Of a stretch of DNA of 64,000 nucleotides, positions 35,210-43,879 are shown piece after piece. The DNA lies in NCBI GenBank assembly GCA_937949545.1, contig CALEDR010000009.1:1-64000 (forward strand), written 5' to 3'. Below the pieces are notes generated by a model. It was not told the DNA's origin and ran no database searches. It worked only from the letters and a program-made list of their open reading frames with translations. The translations under genes were made by a program, and so were the position numbers. Numbering within the stretch: position 1 is the stretch's first letter; each line of letters opens with the position of its first letter. This stretch comes from an uncultured Phycisphaerae bacterium. GTDB taxonomy: Bacteria > Planctomycetota > Phycisphaerae > Sedimentisphaerales > Anaerohalosphaeraceae.

Positions 35210-37405
35210 ATGAAAAGACATTGGTTTTCAGTTTGTACGGTATTCGGACTTCTTTTTGTGTCCGCAAGTTTTTCAATGGACCCGATTTTAATTGGGAATT
35301 TTGAAAATGGGCCGGACGCCGGGTATACACCTCCTCGCTACGACCACTGGTTCAACGGCGGGCTGGCGATTTCCGATACCTTGCTGCCGGCCGTGGCGGC
35401 CACACGCGGAACCCATTCGTTAAAATGCGTGGACGCCGACGGCGGCTGGGGTGCTACGGTTCAGCTCCCTTTGTTTGTGATGGGCAATAGTTTAGACAAC
35501 CCCTGGATTCAGGCCATTCTGTCTCCGAACAGTGTCGTCTCCGTCGATGTGACCGCCTTCGCTTCGGAAGTCGCCGGCGGCTGGTGTGAATTGGGATTTA
35601 TCCACAATACAGCGGCCCCAAGCGGCGGCTGGAATCTCTATATGTGGCAGCCCTTGATAATAGACGGCTTGCCGCATCGCTACATATTCACCATGGATGA
35701 GGAAACGCGAAATTCTATTATCAACGCTATCGGCGGGTGGGGGGCCAATATCGGCTTCGGCATCAATACTGGTTCCGGCAGCACCACCATTTATATCGAC
35801 AATGTCTGGATATGGCCCGAAGGGTTGGTGGATGAATTTGGGCCTCGCAATCCTTCCGTCGAGCAGGAATTTGCCCTCAATCCGGAATTTGTCAGTGCGA
35901 TTCTCAAGTGGAGGCCGGGAGGGGACCCCAACGGACAATACGAGGTCAATCCGCTCATTGTGGATGAATATGTTTTTATAAGCAAAACAATCAATGACCC
36001 CAATCTTTATTACCACGGCAGAACGGCTGTGGATCCCGGCCTGACAGCTACCGAATCGCAATACGGCCCTGTGCTTCTTCCAATCAACAGCACCTTCCGC
36101 TGGGCGGTTGTGGAAGCCGTAGAAGGATTGGAACAAACCTTTACCATCGGCGTCAGCACACTGGCGGACGTGGAACCCAACAATATCATCGGGCCCATTT
36201 GGTCCTTCAACACACTCAGCACCCTGCCGGTCATTACGGCTCAGCCGGTCAGCACCCGCTATTTGATCGGAGGTCCCAACCCGCAGTTTACTGTCACCGT
36301 TCAAAGCGTTACGACGCCCAGTTATCAGTGGTATTTCTCCCAGGACGGTGTGATTGACGCCTCCGATACAGCCATCAGTGCTTCAATCGGCGGAAACAGT
36401 CCGACTCTGACAATCCCTTCGCCCAACAAGGCCTATCAGGCCTATTACTACTGCCGTATCTGGAATGCGGCGACTCAGTCCGGAGGAGGTTCTTTCCCGG
36501 ATATTTACTCCGATGTTGTCACCCTTGTTGTGGAGCGCAAGGTGGCGGAATATCTGTTTGACGGCAATCTGAACGACAGCAGCGGCCACGGCATCAACGG
36601 CACCGGTGTCGGCAGCCCGACCTTTGCCCCGGGCGTCGGCGGCGGGCAGGCGCTGTCTTTGAATGGGGTCAATCAGTATGTTGCGCTGGGCAACAACGGC
36701 TTCCCGAAGGCCAGTCTGCTGGATGCCGGCGGTATCGGCGGCGGTCTGGACAGAGGGTCGGTCGTTTGCTGGGTGAAGGTCAATTCCGTGCCGGGCGGGG
36801 AGCCCTACAGCAAGGTGGCGGCGATTTTGTCCGGCTGGAATCACGGAGACGGCTGGCCCCATACGGCTTTCGAATTGGCCGTAGAGTCCGATTTGGATTC
36901 CACCTATACAAACGCCCGAGCCCTTGTGCTCGGTGAGACAGCTCAGGTATCGTGGGTCTCCTGGCGGCCGACATGGGTGAACAACTTCAACATGGCCGGG
37001 GACGGGCAGTGGCATCTGATTGCGGCGACCTGGGCGATGGATGACATCATGCGGGTCTATGTGGACGGCAGTCTCATCGCCACCTCAGGCAATGCCTCCA
37101 GCAGCACCTTCCTGCCGTGGGTTAACGGAATGCTCATCGGGGCTTCTCCTCAGGATACGCAGGGCGGCATCCATCGGTACTTCAACGGACTGATTGACAA
37201 CCTGCGGGTGTACAATTACGTGCTGACTCCGGAGACCATTGCTCAGGAATACTACAACCTGACGGGCAAACCCGGCTGCATCTATACGGACTTCCCGGGC
37301 AGCAACTTCAACGTGGATAACACCGGAACGTCTTATTGCCGCGTCGATTTGGCGGACTTTGCCCTGATGGCTCAGAACTGGCTGGCAGAGGGATTTTATC
37401 CGTAA
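35210..37405 (+). CDS. Secreted multi-domain LamG protein with dockerin-like C-terminus
   Basis: A 731-residue exported protein. After a signal peptide ending near residue 22, residues about 25-210 are a module related to the PEP-CTERM protein at 32093 (ILIGNFENGPDAGY, GWGANIGFGINTGSGSTTIYIDN). Next come a segment seen in planctomycete LamG proteins (EYVFISKTINDPNLYY) and an Ig-like domain (PVITAQPVSTRYLIGGPNPQ through YYYCRIWNAAT). A LamG/concanavalin-like domain follows (VAEYLFDGNLNDSSGHGING to LIDNLRVYNYVLTPETIAQEY). The end (CRVDLADFALMAQNWLAEGF) is a single dockerin-like repeat common in Phycisphaerae. AAAGGGGAAG precedes the ATG. It probably binds polysaccharide at the cell surface. Confidence 0.83.
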   Translation: MKRHWFSVCTVFGLLFVSASFSMDPILIGNFENGPDAGYTPPRYDHWFNGGLAISDTLLPAVAATRGTHSLKCVDADGGWGATVQLPLFVMGNSLDNPWIQAILSPNSVVSVDVTAFASEVAGGWCELGFIHNTAAPSGGWNLYMWQPLIIDGLPHRYIFTMDEETRNSIINAIGGWGANIGFGINTGSGSTTIYIDNVWIWPEGLVDEFGPRNPSVEQEFALNPEFVSAILKWRPGGDPNGQYEVNPLIVDEYVFISKTINDPNLYYHGRTAVDPGLTATESQYGPVLLPINSTFRWAVVEAVEGLEQTFTIGVSTLADVEPNNIIGPIWSFNTLSTLPVITAQPVSTRYLIGGPNPQFTVTVQSVTTPSYQWYFSQDGVIDASDTAISASIGGNSPTLTIPSPNKAYQAYYYCRIWNAATQSGGGSFPDIYSDVVTLVVERKVAEYLFDGNLNDSSGHGINGTGVGSPTFAPGVGGGQALSLNGVNQYVALGNNGFPKASLLDAGGIGGGLDRGSVVCWVKVNSVPGGEPYSKVAAILSGWNHGDGWPHTAFELAVESDLDSTYTNARALVLGETAQVSWVSWRPTWVNNFNMAGDGQWHLIAATWAMDDIMRVYVDGSLIATSGNASSSTFLPWVNGMLIGASPQDTQGGIHRYFNGLIDNLRVYNYVLTPETIAQEYYNLTGKPGCIYTDFPGSNFNVDNTGTSYCRVDLADFALMAQNWLAEGFYP

Positions 37406-37436
37406 TCGTCACAGAAAAACGTTCCTTGAGGATGAC

Positions 37437-37466
37437 GGGGCCTGCGAAAAAGCAGGCCCTTTTTTT
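37437..37466 (+). terminator. Rho-independent terminator after the LamG gene
   Basis: GGGCCTGC (37437-37444) pairs with GCAGGCCC (37451-37458) around a six-base loop (GAAAAA) and is followed by seven Ts. It cleanly ends the sigma/FecR/LamG block, so the GH94-GH5 genes need their own promoter, which was not identified. Confidence 0.93.
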
Positions 37467-37565
37467 GTTTTTTTCCAAAAATAATCTTTACAGAAACCCC
37501 TAATGCAAATATTTTAGACAGCAGAGAAATCGCTGCACAAAAAACAGCACAAAAAGGACGGCAAA

Positions 37566-40028
37566 ATGGAGACAGCATCTAAGTACGGTTTTTTTGACGA
37601 GGCGGCTCGGGAATATGTCATCACGCGTCCCGATACGCCACTGCCGTGGATAAACTATCTGGGATTTCAGGACTATCTGGGGATTATTTCGAATACGGCC
37701 GGCGGGTACAGTTTCTACCGCGATGCCAGGCTGCGGCGGATCACCCGTTATTTTTACAATGCGGTGCCGAAAGACAATCCCGGCCGTTATCTGTATCTCT
37801 GCGACGGGCGACACACCTGGAATCCGAGCTTTAAGCCCATGCGGCGCCCGCTGGATTTTTACCAGTGCCGTCACGGTCTCGGCTATACCGTGATTACCGG
37901 CCGGCTTGACGATATCGAGGTCCAAACAACTTATTTCGTGCCGGTTGATGAGGATGCGGAGGTGTGGGCGGTCCGGCTGACCAATCACGGCCGACGCAAA
38001 AAGACCATCGACCTGTTCAGCTATGCGGAATTTTGCCTGTGGAACGCCTGGGACGATGCCACCAATTTTCAGCGAAACTGGAACACCGGCGAGGTCGAAG
38101 TCGAGGGCAGTGTGATTTACCACAAAACCGAGTATCGCGAACGCCGCAATCATTACGCCTTTTTTGCCTCCAGCGAGCCGGTTGTCGGATTTGACACCAG
38201 CCGCGATGCGTTTCTGGGCAATATGAATGATTACGGCTGTCCGGAGGCTGTGCTCCGGCGGCAGTCCTTCCACAGCATCGCCCACGGCTGGGCGCCAGTC
38301 GGGTCCCACCACCTGCGGCTGTCGCTGGAGACCGGTCAAACCCGTTCGTTCCATTTTGTTCTCGGGTATCTGGAAAATCCGCCCGAGAAAAAATTTTCCG
38401 CCCCCGGTGTGCTCAACAAAGAGCGGTGTTATGACCTGCTTAGGCGTTTTCAGACAACCGAGCAGATTGAGGAAATGTTTCAGCAGCTTCGGCGGCACTG
38501 GGAGCGGCTTCTGAGCACCCTACAGACCGAGACAGACAATCCGCTGGTTCGGCGGATGGTCAATACGTGGAATCCGTATCAATGTATGGTTACGTTTAAT
38601 GTGTCTCGTTCGGCCAGTTCGTTTGAGTCCGGCATCGGGCGGGGGTTGGGGTTTCGGGATTCCAATCAGGACCTGCTCGGTTCTGTGCAGATGGTGGCCG
38701 CGCGGGCCCGGCAGCGCATTCTCGATTTGGCCGCCACGCAGAACTCCGACGGCACCTGCTATCATCAGTACCAGCCGCTGACCAAACAAGGCAATCACAA
38801 GGCCGGCACCGGCTTCAGCGACGACCCTCTGTGGCTGATTGTTTCGACGGATGCCTATATCCGCGAGACCGGCGATGAATCGATTCTCGATGCCCCCGCG
38901 GGATATGCGGACAAACCCCAGAGTGCCGAGCGTACAACCCTGCTGGACCATCTGCATCAGTCGGCTCGTCGGGTGCTGGCCGACCGCGGGCCGCACAATC
39001 TGCCGCTGATCGGCCATGCCGACTGGAACGATTGCCTGAATCTGAACTGCTTCAGCAATACCCCCGGCGAAAGTTTTCAGCTGGCCGGCGATATTAAAAG
39101 CGGCCGGGCTGAATCCGTGATGGTCGCCCAGCTGTTCATCTACAGCGCAGGCCGGCTGGCGGCCCTGCTGCGCCGGCGCGGCGATGCGGCGGCCGCAAAC
39201 GCCTACGAAAAAGAGGCCGCCGCGATGAAAGAGGCCGTGATGCAGTTCGGCTGGGACGGAAAATGGTTTCGGCGGGCGTATGACCATTTTTCGCGGCCCG
39301 TGGGCTCGGCCTCCTGCGATGAAGGCAAAATCTTTATTGAAACCCAGGGCTGGGGCGTGATGGCCGGTATAGGGCTGGAGGATGGAAAAGCCCGACAGGC
39401 CCTCGACAGTGTCTGGGAATATCTGGCTGACGAAAACGGAATGGTCCTCGTGCAGCCCGCTTATACCTATTACCGCGACTATCTGGGCGAAATCACCTCC
39501 TATCCGCCCGGTTATAAGGAAAATGCAAGCGTCTTCTGCCACAACAACACCTGGATGATTATCGCCGAAACCATCCTCGGACGCGGGGACAAGGCGTGGG
39601 AGCTGTACCGGCGGATTTGTCCGGCAGCCAAAGAAGACCGGCTGGATATTTACCGCAGCGAACCCTACTGTTTTGCTCAGACCATCGCCGGCAGAGATGC
39701 CCCGCGGCCCGGGGAGGCCAAAAACTCCTGGCTGACCGGCACCGCTTCCTGGACCTATGTCGCCCTCACGCAATACATACTGGGGATTCGGCCTGAATAC
39801 GACGGGCTGTGCATTGACCCGTGCATCCCGCCGGACTGGAAAGGTTTTGTTGTGCATCGGCTCTTTCGCGGCTGCCGCTATGAAATTCACGTGAGCAATC
39901 CGGCCGGTGCGATGAAGGGCATTCGCCGCCTGTTGGTGAATGGAAAACCAATTTCGGGACAAGTCATACCGGTTTTTCCGGCCGGCCAAACCGTTTGTGT
40001 TGATGCAGAAATGGGGGTGAAAGAATGA
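37566..40028 (+). CDS. Cellobiose phosphorylase (GH94)
   Basis: An 820-residue family 94 glycoside phosphorylase, cytoplasmic, converting cellobiose and phosphate to glucose 1-phosphate and glucose. The N-terminus (KYGFFDEAAREYVITRPDTPLPW, then SNTAGGYSFYRDARLRRITRY) is close to the known cellobiose phosphorylases. The catalytic general acid lies in IGHADWNDCLNL, Asp486. FESGIGRGLGFRDSNQDLLG and GFSDDPLWLI form the sugar site. The length is standard, and the absence of a signal peptide fits an intracellular role. GGACGG precedes the ATG. Its stop overlaps the GH5 start (ATGA). Cellodextrin or chitobiose phosphorylase activity is a less likely alternative. Confidence 0.92.
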   Translation: METASKYGFFDEAAREYVITRPDTPLPWINYLGFQDYLGIISNTAGGYSFYRDARLRRITRYFYNAVPKDNPGRYLYLCDGRHTWNPSFKPMRRPLDFYQCRHGLGYTVITGRLDDIEVQTTYFVPVDEDAEVWAVRLTNHGRRKKTIDLFSYAEFCLWNAWDDATNFQRNWNTGEVEVEGSVIYHKTEYRERRNHYAFFASSEPVVGFDTSRDAFLGNMNDYGCPEAVLRRQSFHSIAHGWAPVGSHHLRLSLETGQTRSFHFVLGYLENPPEKKFSAPGVLNKERCYDLLRRFQTTEQIEEMFQQLRRHWERLLSTLQTETDNPLVRRMVNTWNPYQCMVTFNVSRSASSFESGIGRGLGFRDSNQDLLGSVQMVAARARQRILDLAATQNSDGTCYHQYQPLTKQGNHKAGTGFSDDPLWLIVSTDAYIRETGDESILDAPAGYADKPQSAERTTLLDHLHQSARRVLADRGPHNLPLIGHADWNDCLNLNCFSNTPGESFQLAGDIKSGRAESVMVAQLFIYSAGRLAALLRRRGDAAAANAYEKEAAAMKEAVMQFGWDGKWFRRAYDHFSRPVGSASCDEGKIFIETQGWGVMAGIGLEDGKARQALDSVWEYLADENGMVLVQPAYTYYRDYLGEITSYPPGYKENASVFCHNNTWMIIAETILGRGDKAWELYRRICPAAKEDRLDIYRSEPYCFAQTIAGRDAPRPGEAKNSWLTGTASWTYVALTQYILGIRPEYDGLCIDPCIPPDWKGFVVHRLFRGCRYEIHVSNPAGAMKGIRRLLVNGKPISGQVIPVFPAGQTVCVDAEMGVKE

Positions 40029-41140
40029 ACAATGTCCAGAGAAAACCGGAGTGGGCCGGATTCAGGCCGGTCAGAAGAACCATCGGCTTCTTTCTGTTTC
40101 TTGGGGCCTTGGCCGCCGCCGCTGTACCTCGGCTGCATGCGGAAGGGACGGTTCTCAAAGACCCGGCAGGCAATGTGGTGGTCCTGCGCGGCGTGTCTTT
40201 GATTGATGTAGGCGGGACGGAAAAGCAGTTCGGCGGGGCGATTCGAATGATTGACCGGCTGACCAACCGCGATGACCCGCAGGGCTCTTCACCCGGCTGG
40301 TATCCGAAGGTCATCCGCATCCCGATTTATCCGCCGGATGAAGAGGATTACAAAAGCCCGTGGACGTTTATCCCCGGCCGGGATGATTTCTATGAGAAGC
40401 TGCTGCGGCCTGTGGTGGACTACTGCAAAAGCAAGGACGTGTATGCCATTGTGGACTGGCACTACATCGGCAACACCTTCGACCATCGCGAAACGACGCG
40501 GCAGTTCTGGGAGTATATGGCGCCGCGGTTTGCCGACGACAGCCACGTTATCTTTGAGCTGTTCAACGAGCCGATTAACAAGGTCGGCACAGACGAGGCA
40601 TGCTGGCTGAGTGTCCGCCAGGATATGCAGGAGTGGGTCAATCTGATTCGGCGGCACGCCCCGCGGACACTGCTGCTGATTGCCGGCGCCAACTATTCAC
40701 AAATCATCGGGCCTGCCGCCGACCATCCCATCGACGACCCCATCGGAAACAAAAACTATGCCATCGTCTCCCACATTTATCCGCTGCACTGGCTCAGCGA
40801 AAATGCTCAGTGGTACAAAGACCATATTCTCCGCTGCGCAAAAGTGCATCCGGTCTTTATGAGCGAATGGGGCTTCAGCCGCACTTTCCGTCACCGCAGC
40901 GTTCCGCCGGCCACGATTGACAACTACGGACGGCCTTTGATGGACTGGATTGAACAGTTCAAAATCAGCAGCACCTGCTGGGCCGCCAGCTACGACTGGG
41001 AACCCAGACTGTTCAACCCCGACTGGACGCTGCGATGCGGGCCCTATGAGATGGGCTGCTTTCTGAAGGATTATCTCTACGAAAAGCGGAACGATGACCA
41101 GCCGGCCCAGCCGGAGCATCCATCGGCTTCTTCACCGTAA
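40025..41140 (+). CDS. Secreted GH5 endoglucanase-like enzyme
   Basis: A 371-residue family 5 glycoside hydrolase with a (beta/alpha)8 barrel. An N-terminal hydrophobic segment (TIGFFLFLGALAAAAVPRLHA) preceded by basic residues is a signal peptide of about 39 residues. The acid/base glutamate is Glu182 in FELFNEPIN and the nucleophile is Glu281 in VFMSEWGFS. VIRIPIYPP, IVDWHYIGN and AIVSHIYPLHW supply other conserved family residues. It overlaps cellobiose phosphorylase by four bases, suggesting that its products are cellobiose-type disaccharides. No binding module is attached. It converges on the minus-strand chaperone block, with nine bases between the stops. Confidence 0.9.
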   Translation: MNNVQRKPEWAGFRPVRRTIGFFLFLGALAAAAVPRLHAEGTVLKDPAGNVVVLRGVSLIDVGGTEKQFGGAIRMIDRLTNRDDPQGSSPGWYPKVIRIPIYPPDEEDYKSPWTFIPGRDDFYEKLLRPVVDYCKSKDVYAIVDWHYIGNTFDHRETTRQFWEYMAPRFADDSHVIFELFNEPINKVGTDEACWLSVRQDMQEWVNLIRRHAPRTLLLIAGANYSQIIGPAADHPIDDPIGNKNYAIVSHIYPLHWLSENAQWYKDHILRCAKVHPVFMSEWGFSRTFRHRSVPPATIDNYGRPLMDWIEQFKISSTCWAASYDWEPRLFNPDWTLRCGPYEMGCFLKDYLYEKRNDDQPAQPEHPSASSP

Positions 41141-41149
41141 AAAAGAAGA

Positions 41150-42298
41150 TTATCCGCGACTGCTTCCGGAGGCCTGACGGGCGAACCGGCTGCGGCACTG
41201 GGCAATCAGGTTCAGCATCTGGTCGGCTTGCCGGCGGACAGCCGGGTCCGGATGGGTCACCCGGGTGTTCCACTTGCGGTATTCACTGGTGAGTTTCTCA
41301 AGGATTTGTGCTTCCGTCATCCGCTCATGAAGCCCCAGCAGGAGCATCGGGTCCTGGATGTGTTCGGCCTGGCGGCTCAGGTATTTCTGCACGAGGGCCT
41401 CCCAGCGGTCTTTGGGGATTTCCAGATTGGCGGCAAGGGTCTGAAGCTCCCTCAGAAGCGGCTGGGAAATCGATTCGCCGCAGGCAGCAATCCGCATACA
41501 GATTTCCAGAACGGCGTAGCCGTCGGCAGGGTCCGCATAGCCCGCCAGCTGCTCGCACGCTTCCCGTGCGAGGGCGGCGGCCTGCTCCACCGTTCCAACG
41601 GCGGGCTCGGCGGCAGGCAGCTTCCGCTCCTGCAGCCACCGATCCAGCAGCTCTTTGCCCCCCGGATTCGGTGCCGTCATCTGCCAGACAGCCGAGGCCA
41701 TCTGACGCATCGCATTCTGCTTGGCCAGCCGCTGCTGCTGAATTTCCTCATAGCCGAAGTGTTCGGACAGCAGCGAAACTTGGCTTCGTGCACAGGCCAG
41801 GGCCTTGCCGGCTGTCTGGTCCAGAACGGTCACTTCGCATTCGAGGACCGCCGGTCCGCGCCGCGGAAAGACCAGCTCCCAGACGCCGATTTCGGCAACG
41901 GTGACCCAGTCCTTCAGGACCGACACCCGTGCCGGCAGCAGGCCGTTGTGAAAGTGGTATTGATGGGCGGGTGTGCCGTCCGAGGTCCATTCCGTGCGGC
42001 GGCACAGCACCGGTTTGACGGTTCCTTTGTCGGTCGCATCGGTCAGCTGAATCAGCAGGTCGGTATCACAATTCGGATGCGGGGCACGAATCGCACCCTG
42101 AATCTGGATTTTTAATACATCCCGGCAGCCGGCGGCCGTTTCCTCCTCAAACACAAGCACCCGACAGACAAACCGCCGCGGGTCCAGGGCGGGTATCAGC
42201 ACACTGAGCCATCGCCGCAGACAGGCCGGGCCGAGGGCCGCTCCAATCGCTCCCAGCGTCAGCACAACAATCAGAATGCTCAATACCCGTTCCGTCAT
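41150..42298 (-). CDS. Membrane-anchored protein with J-domain-like C-terminus
   Basis: A 382-residue protein with one N-terminal membrane span (residues about 4-24). The middle (about 50-170) looks like a beta-rich domain, followed by a helical region. The last about 60 residues read LLLGLHERMTEAQILEKL, then EYRKWNTRVTHPDPAVRRQAD, and end in a helix. This has the order of a J-domain (LLGL start, acidic helix, Y-R-x-W, HPD at 349-351, A-x-x-L-x-x-I helix) but is divergent. It lies two bases after a lidless Hsp70 gene and downstream of a GrpE-like gene, so a co-chaperone role is a reasonable inference. A coincidental match is still possible. Confidence 0.6.
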   Translation of the reverse strand: MTERVLSILIVVLTLGAIGAALGPACLRRWLSVLIPALDPRRFVCRVLVFEEETAAGCRDVLKIQIQGAIRAPHPNCDTDLLIQLTDATDKGTVKPVLCRRTEWTSDGTPAHQYHFHNGLLPARVSVLKDWVTVAEIGVWELVFPRRGPAVLECEVTVLDQTAGKALACARSQVSLLSEHFGYEEIQQQRLAKQNAMRQMASAVWQMTAPNPGGKELLDRWLQERKLPAAEPAVGTVEQAAALAREACEQLAGYADPADGYAVLEICMRIAACGESISQPLLRELQTLAANLEIPKDRWEALVQKYLSRQAEHIQDPMLLLGLHERMTEAQILEKLTSEYRKWNTRVTHPDPAVRRQADQMLNLIAQCRSRFARQASGSSRG

Positions 42299-42300
42299 CC

Positions 42301-43851
42301 TCAGCGAACCTGGAATTTGGCGATTTCCTCTGTTTTCTGATGGATGGATCTCTGAACGGCAGCCCCGTCGGGCGTCAGAGATAGATCCACTTCCAGCATA
42401 CGGCCCGACTCCTCGTCGCAGAACGTGCAGTGCATCCGCTGGTTGAGGTCATAACTGTATCGAACCAGAATCGGCCGATTGGCCGGACGATTGGGCGGCA
42501 GTTCGAAGATTTCCGTGGCAATCTTGTTGACAAAGTCCGGGTCTTCGTCTTCTCCCTGCGTGATGGTAATCTGAAGTTCAGTCTGTCCCTCGCACATTGT
42601 ATAGAATGTCTGGGTGGCCTCACAGGGCAGCGGCGTATTCTTTTTCAGCAGGATGCTGTTCCGAATGACATGCTTGCCCGTGGCCTCATCGAACGGAGCA
42701 CACAGGGTGCCGTAGCTGTGGTTGCAGACGTCCTTGAGTTTGATGTCGCGCAGGCCGGCGACGATGCCCGCCTCAACCTTTTCAGGGTGCTGCCGCAGAA
42801 GAGTCAGGCCGGCGTGGATGGCCGCCCCCAGCGCCACACACTCATCGACGTTGACGGCCACCAGCGGGGGTTTGCCGAATCTTTCCGTCAGCCGCTTTTG
42901 CACCAGCGGAATGCGGGTGCTGCCGCCCACCAGCAGAACCTGGTCAATTTCTTTGATCGTGCAGCCGGCCTCCTGGAGACTGACGTCAATAAGCATCTCT
43001 GTGCGGCCGACCAGCGGTTCGACAGCCTCTTCAAACTGGGCCTGTGTAATTTCAATCCGGGCGCTGCCGGCTTTGCCGTATAAAATCTTTTTGGCGACCG
43101 GGCGCCGTGAGAGGGTCTTTTTCACATCTTCGGCCTCATCTTCGTATTGGGCCTGCTCCTGCGAGTTGGTAATCAGCGGCTGGCCGGTCTGTTCCTGGTA
43201 GGTTTTTTCGAACATCTGAAGGATTTTCCGGTCAAAGTCCACTCCGCCCAGTGCGTGGTCTCCCTGATTGCAGACAATCTGAATATTCTGACCGCTGACG
43301 TCCATAATCGTCACATCGAACGTTCCGCCGCCCAGGTCATAGACCAGCACCCGGCCCTTGACATCGTGTGTGGTTGCATAATAGAGAGCCGCTGCCACCG
43401 GTTCATTGACAATGCCGATCACATTCAGCCCCGCCATCTCACCGGCGTCCATTGTGGCTTTTCGGCGAACCTCGTCAAAATGTGCCGGCACGGAGATAAC
43501 GACATGCTGAATGTTCGGATAAATCATCTCCGCATCCTGTTTGAGTTTCTTCAAAATCAAACTGGAGATTTCCTCCGGCGCCCAGATGCGATTGCCGAAA
43601 GTCTTTCGCCACTGGGAATCACCCATGTGCCGCTTAATCCAGCGGATAGCCCTGTCCGGATTGAGCTGCCGGCAGTTCAGCGCCTCGATGCCGACACGAA
43701 CCGTGGCATCCTGATCTTCATCAAAATACACCACAGACGGCGTCAGCCGCTCTCCTTCGCTGTTCGGAACCACTTCGGGACGTCCGATTTTGTTCAGGAT
43801 GGCCAGCGCCGAAAATGTGGTTCCCAAGTCTATGCCTGCTATCATGCCCAT
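42301..43851 (-). CDS. Hsp70-family chaperone lacking the lid
   Basis: A 516-residue DnaK-like protein. The ATPase domain is intact: phosphate 1 loop AGIDLGTTFSALA, NEPVAAALYYATTHD, phosphate 2 loop VYDLGGGTFDVTIMD, and VLLVGGSTRIPLVQ. A beta-type substrate domain follows (about 390-500: SILLKKNTPLPCEATQTFYT, QTELQITITQGE). DnaK normally has about 610-640 residues; the alpha-helical lid and the EEVD-like tail are missing here. Neighbours are a GrpE-like exchange factor 28 bases upstream and a J-like protein two bases downstream. The protein itself has no membrane span and would be drawn to the membrane by its partners. This is a specialised paralogue and not the general DnaK. Confidence 0.9.
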   Translation of the reverse strand: MGMIAGIDLGTTFSALAILNKIGRPEVVPNSEGERLTPSVVYFDEDQDATVRVGIEALNCRQLNPDRAIRWIKRHMGDSQWRKTFGNRIWAPEEISSLILKKLKQDAEMIYPNIQHVVISVPAHFDEVRRKATMDAGEMAGLNVIGIVNEPVAAALYYATTHDVKGRVLVYDLGGGTFDVTIMDVSGQNIQIVCNQGDHALGGVDFDRKILQMFEKTYQEQTGQPLITNSQEQAQYEDEAEDVKKTLSRRPVAKKILYGKAGSARIEITQAQFEEAVEPLVGRTEMLIDVSLQEAGCTIKEIDQVLLVGGSTRIPLVQKRLTERFGKPPLVAVNVDECVALGAAIHAGLTLLRQHPEKVEAGIVAGLRDIKLKDVCNHSYGTLCAPFDEATGKHVIRNSILLKKNTPLPCEATQTFYTMCEGQTELQITITQGEDEDPDFVNKIATEIFELPPNRPANRPILVRYSYDLNQRMHCTFCDEESGRMLEVDLSLTPDGAAVQRSIHQKTEEIAKFQVR

Positions 43852-43879
43852 AGTCTTCTGTCCTTATGCTGTCCTCGCT

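Noticed and set aside
38520-39989. Minus-strand open frame of 489 codons opposite cellobiose phosphorylase
   Set aside because: Shadow of a clear GH94 gene.
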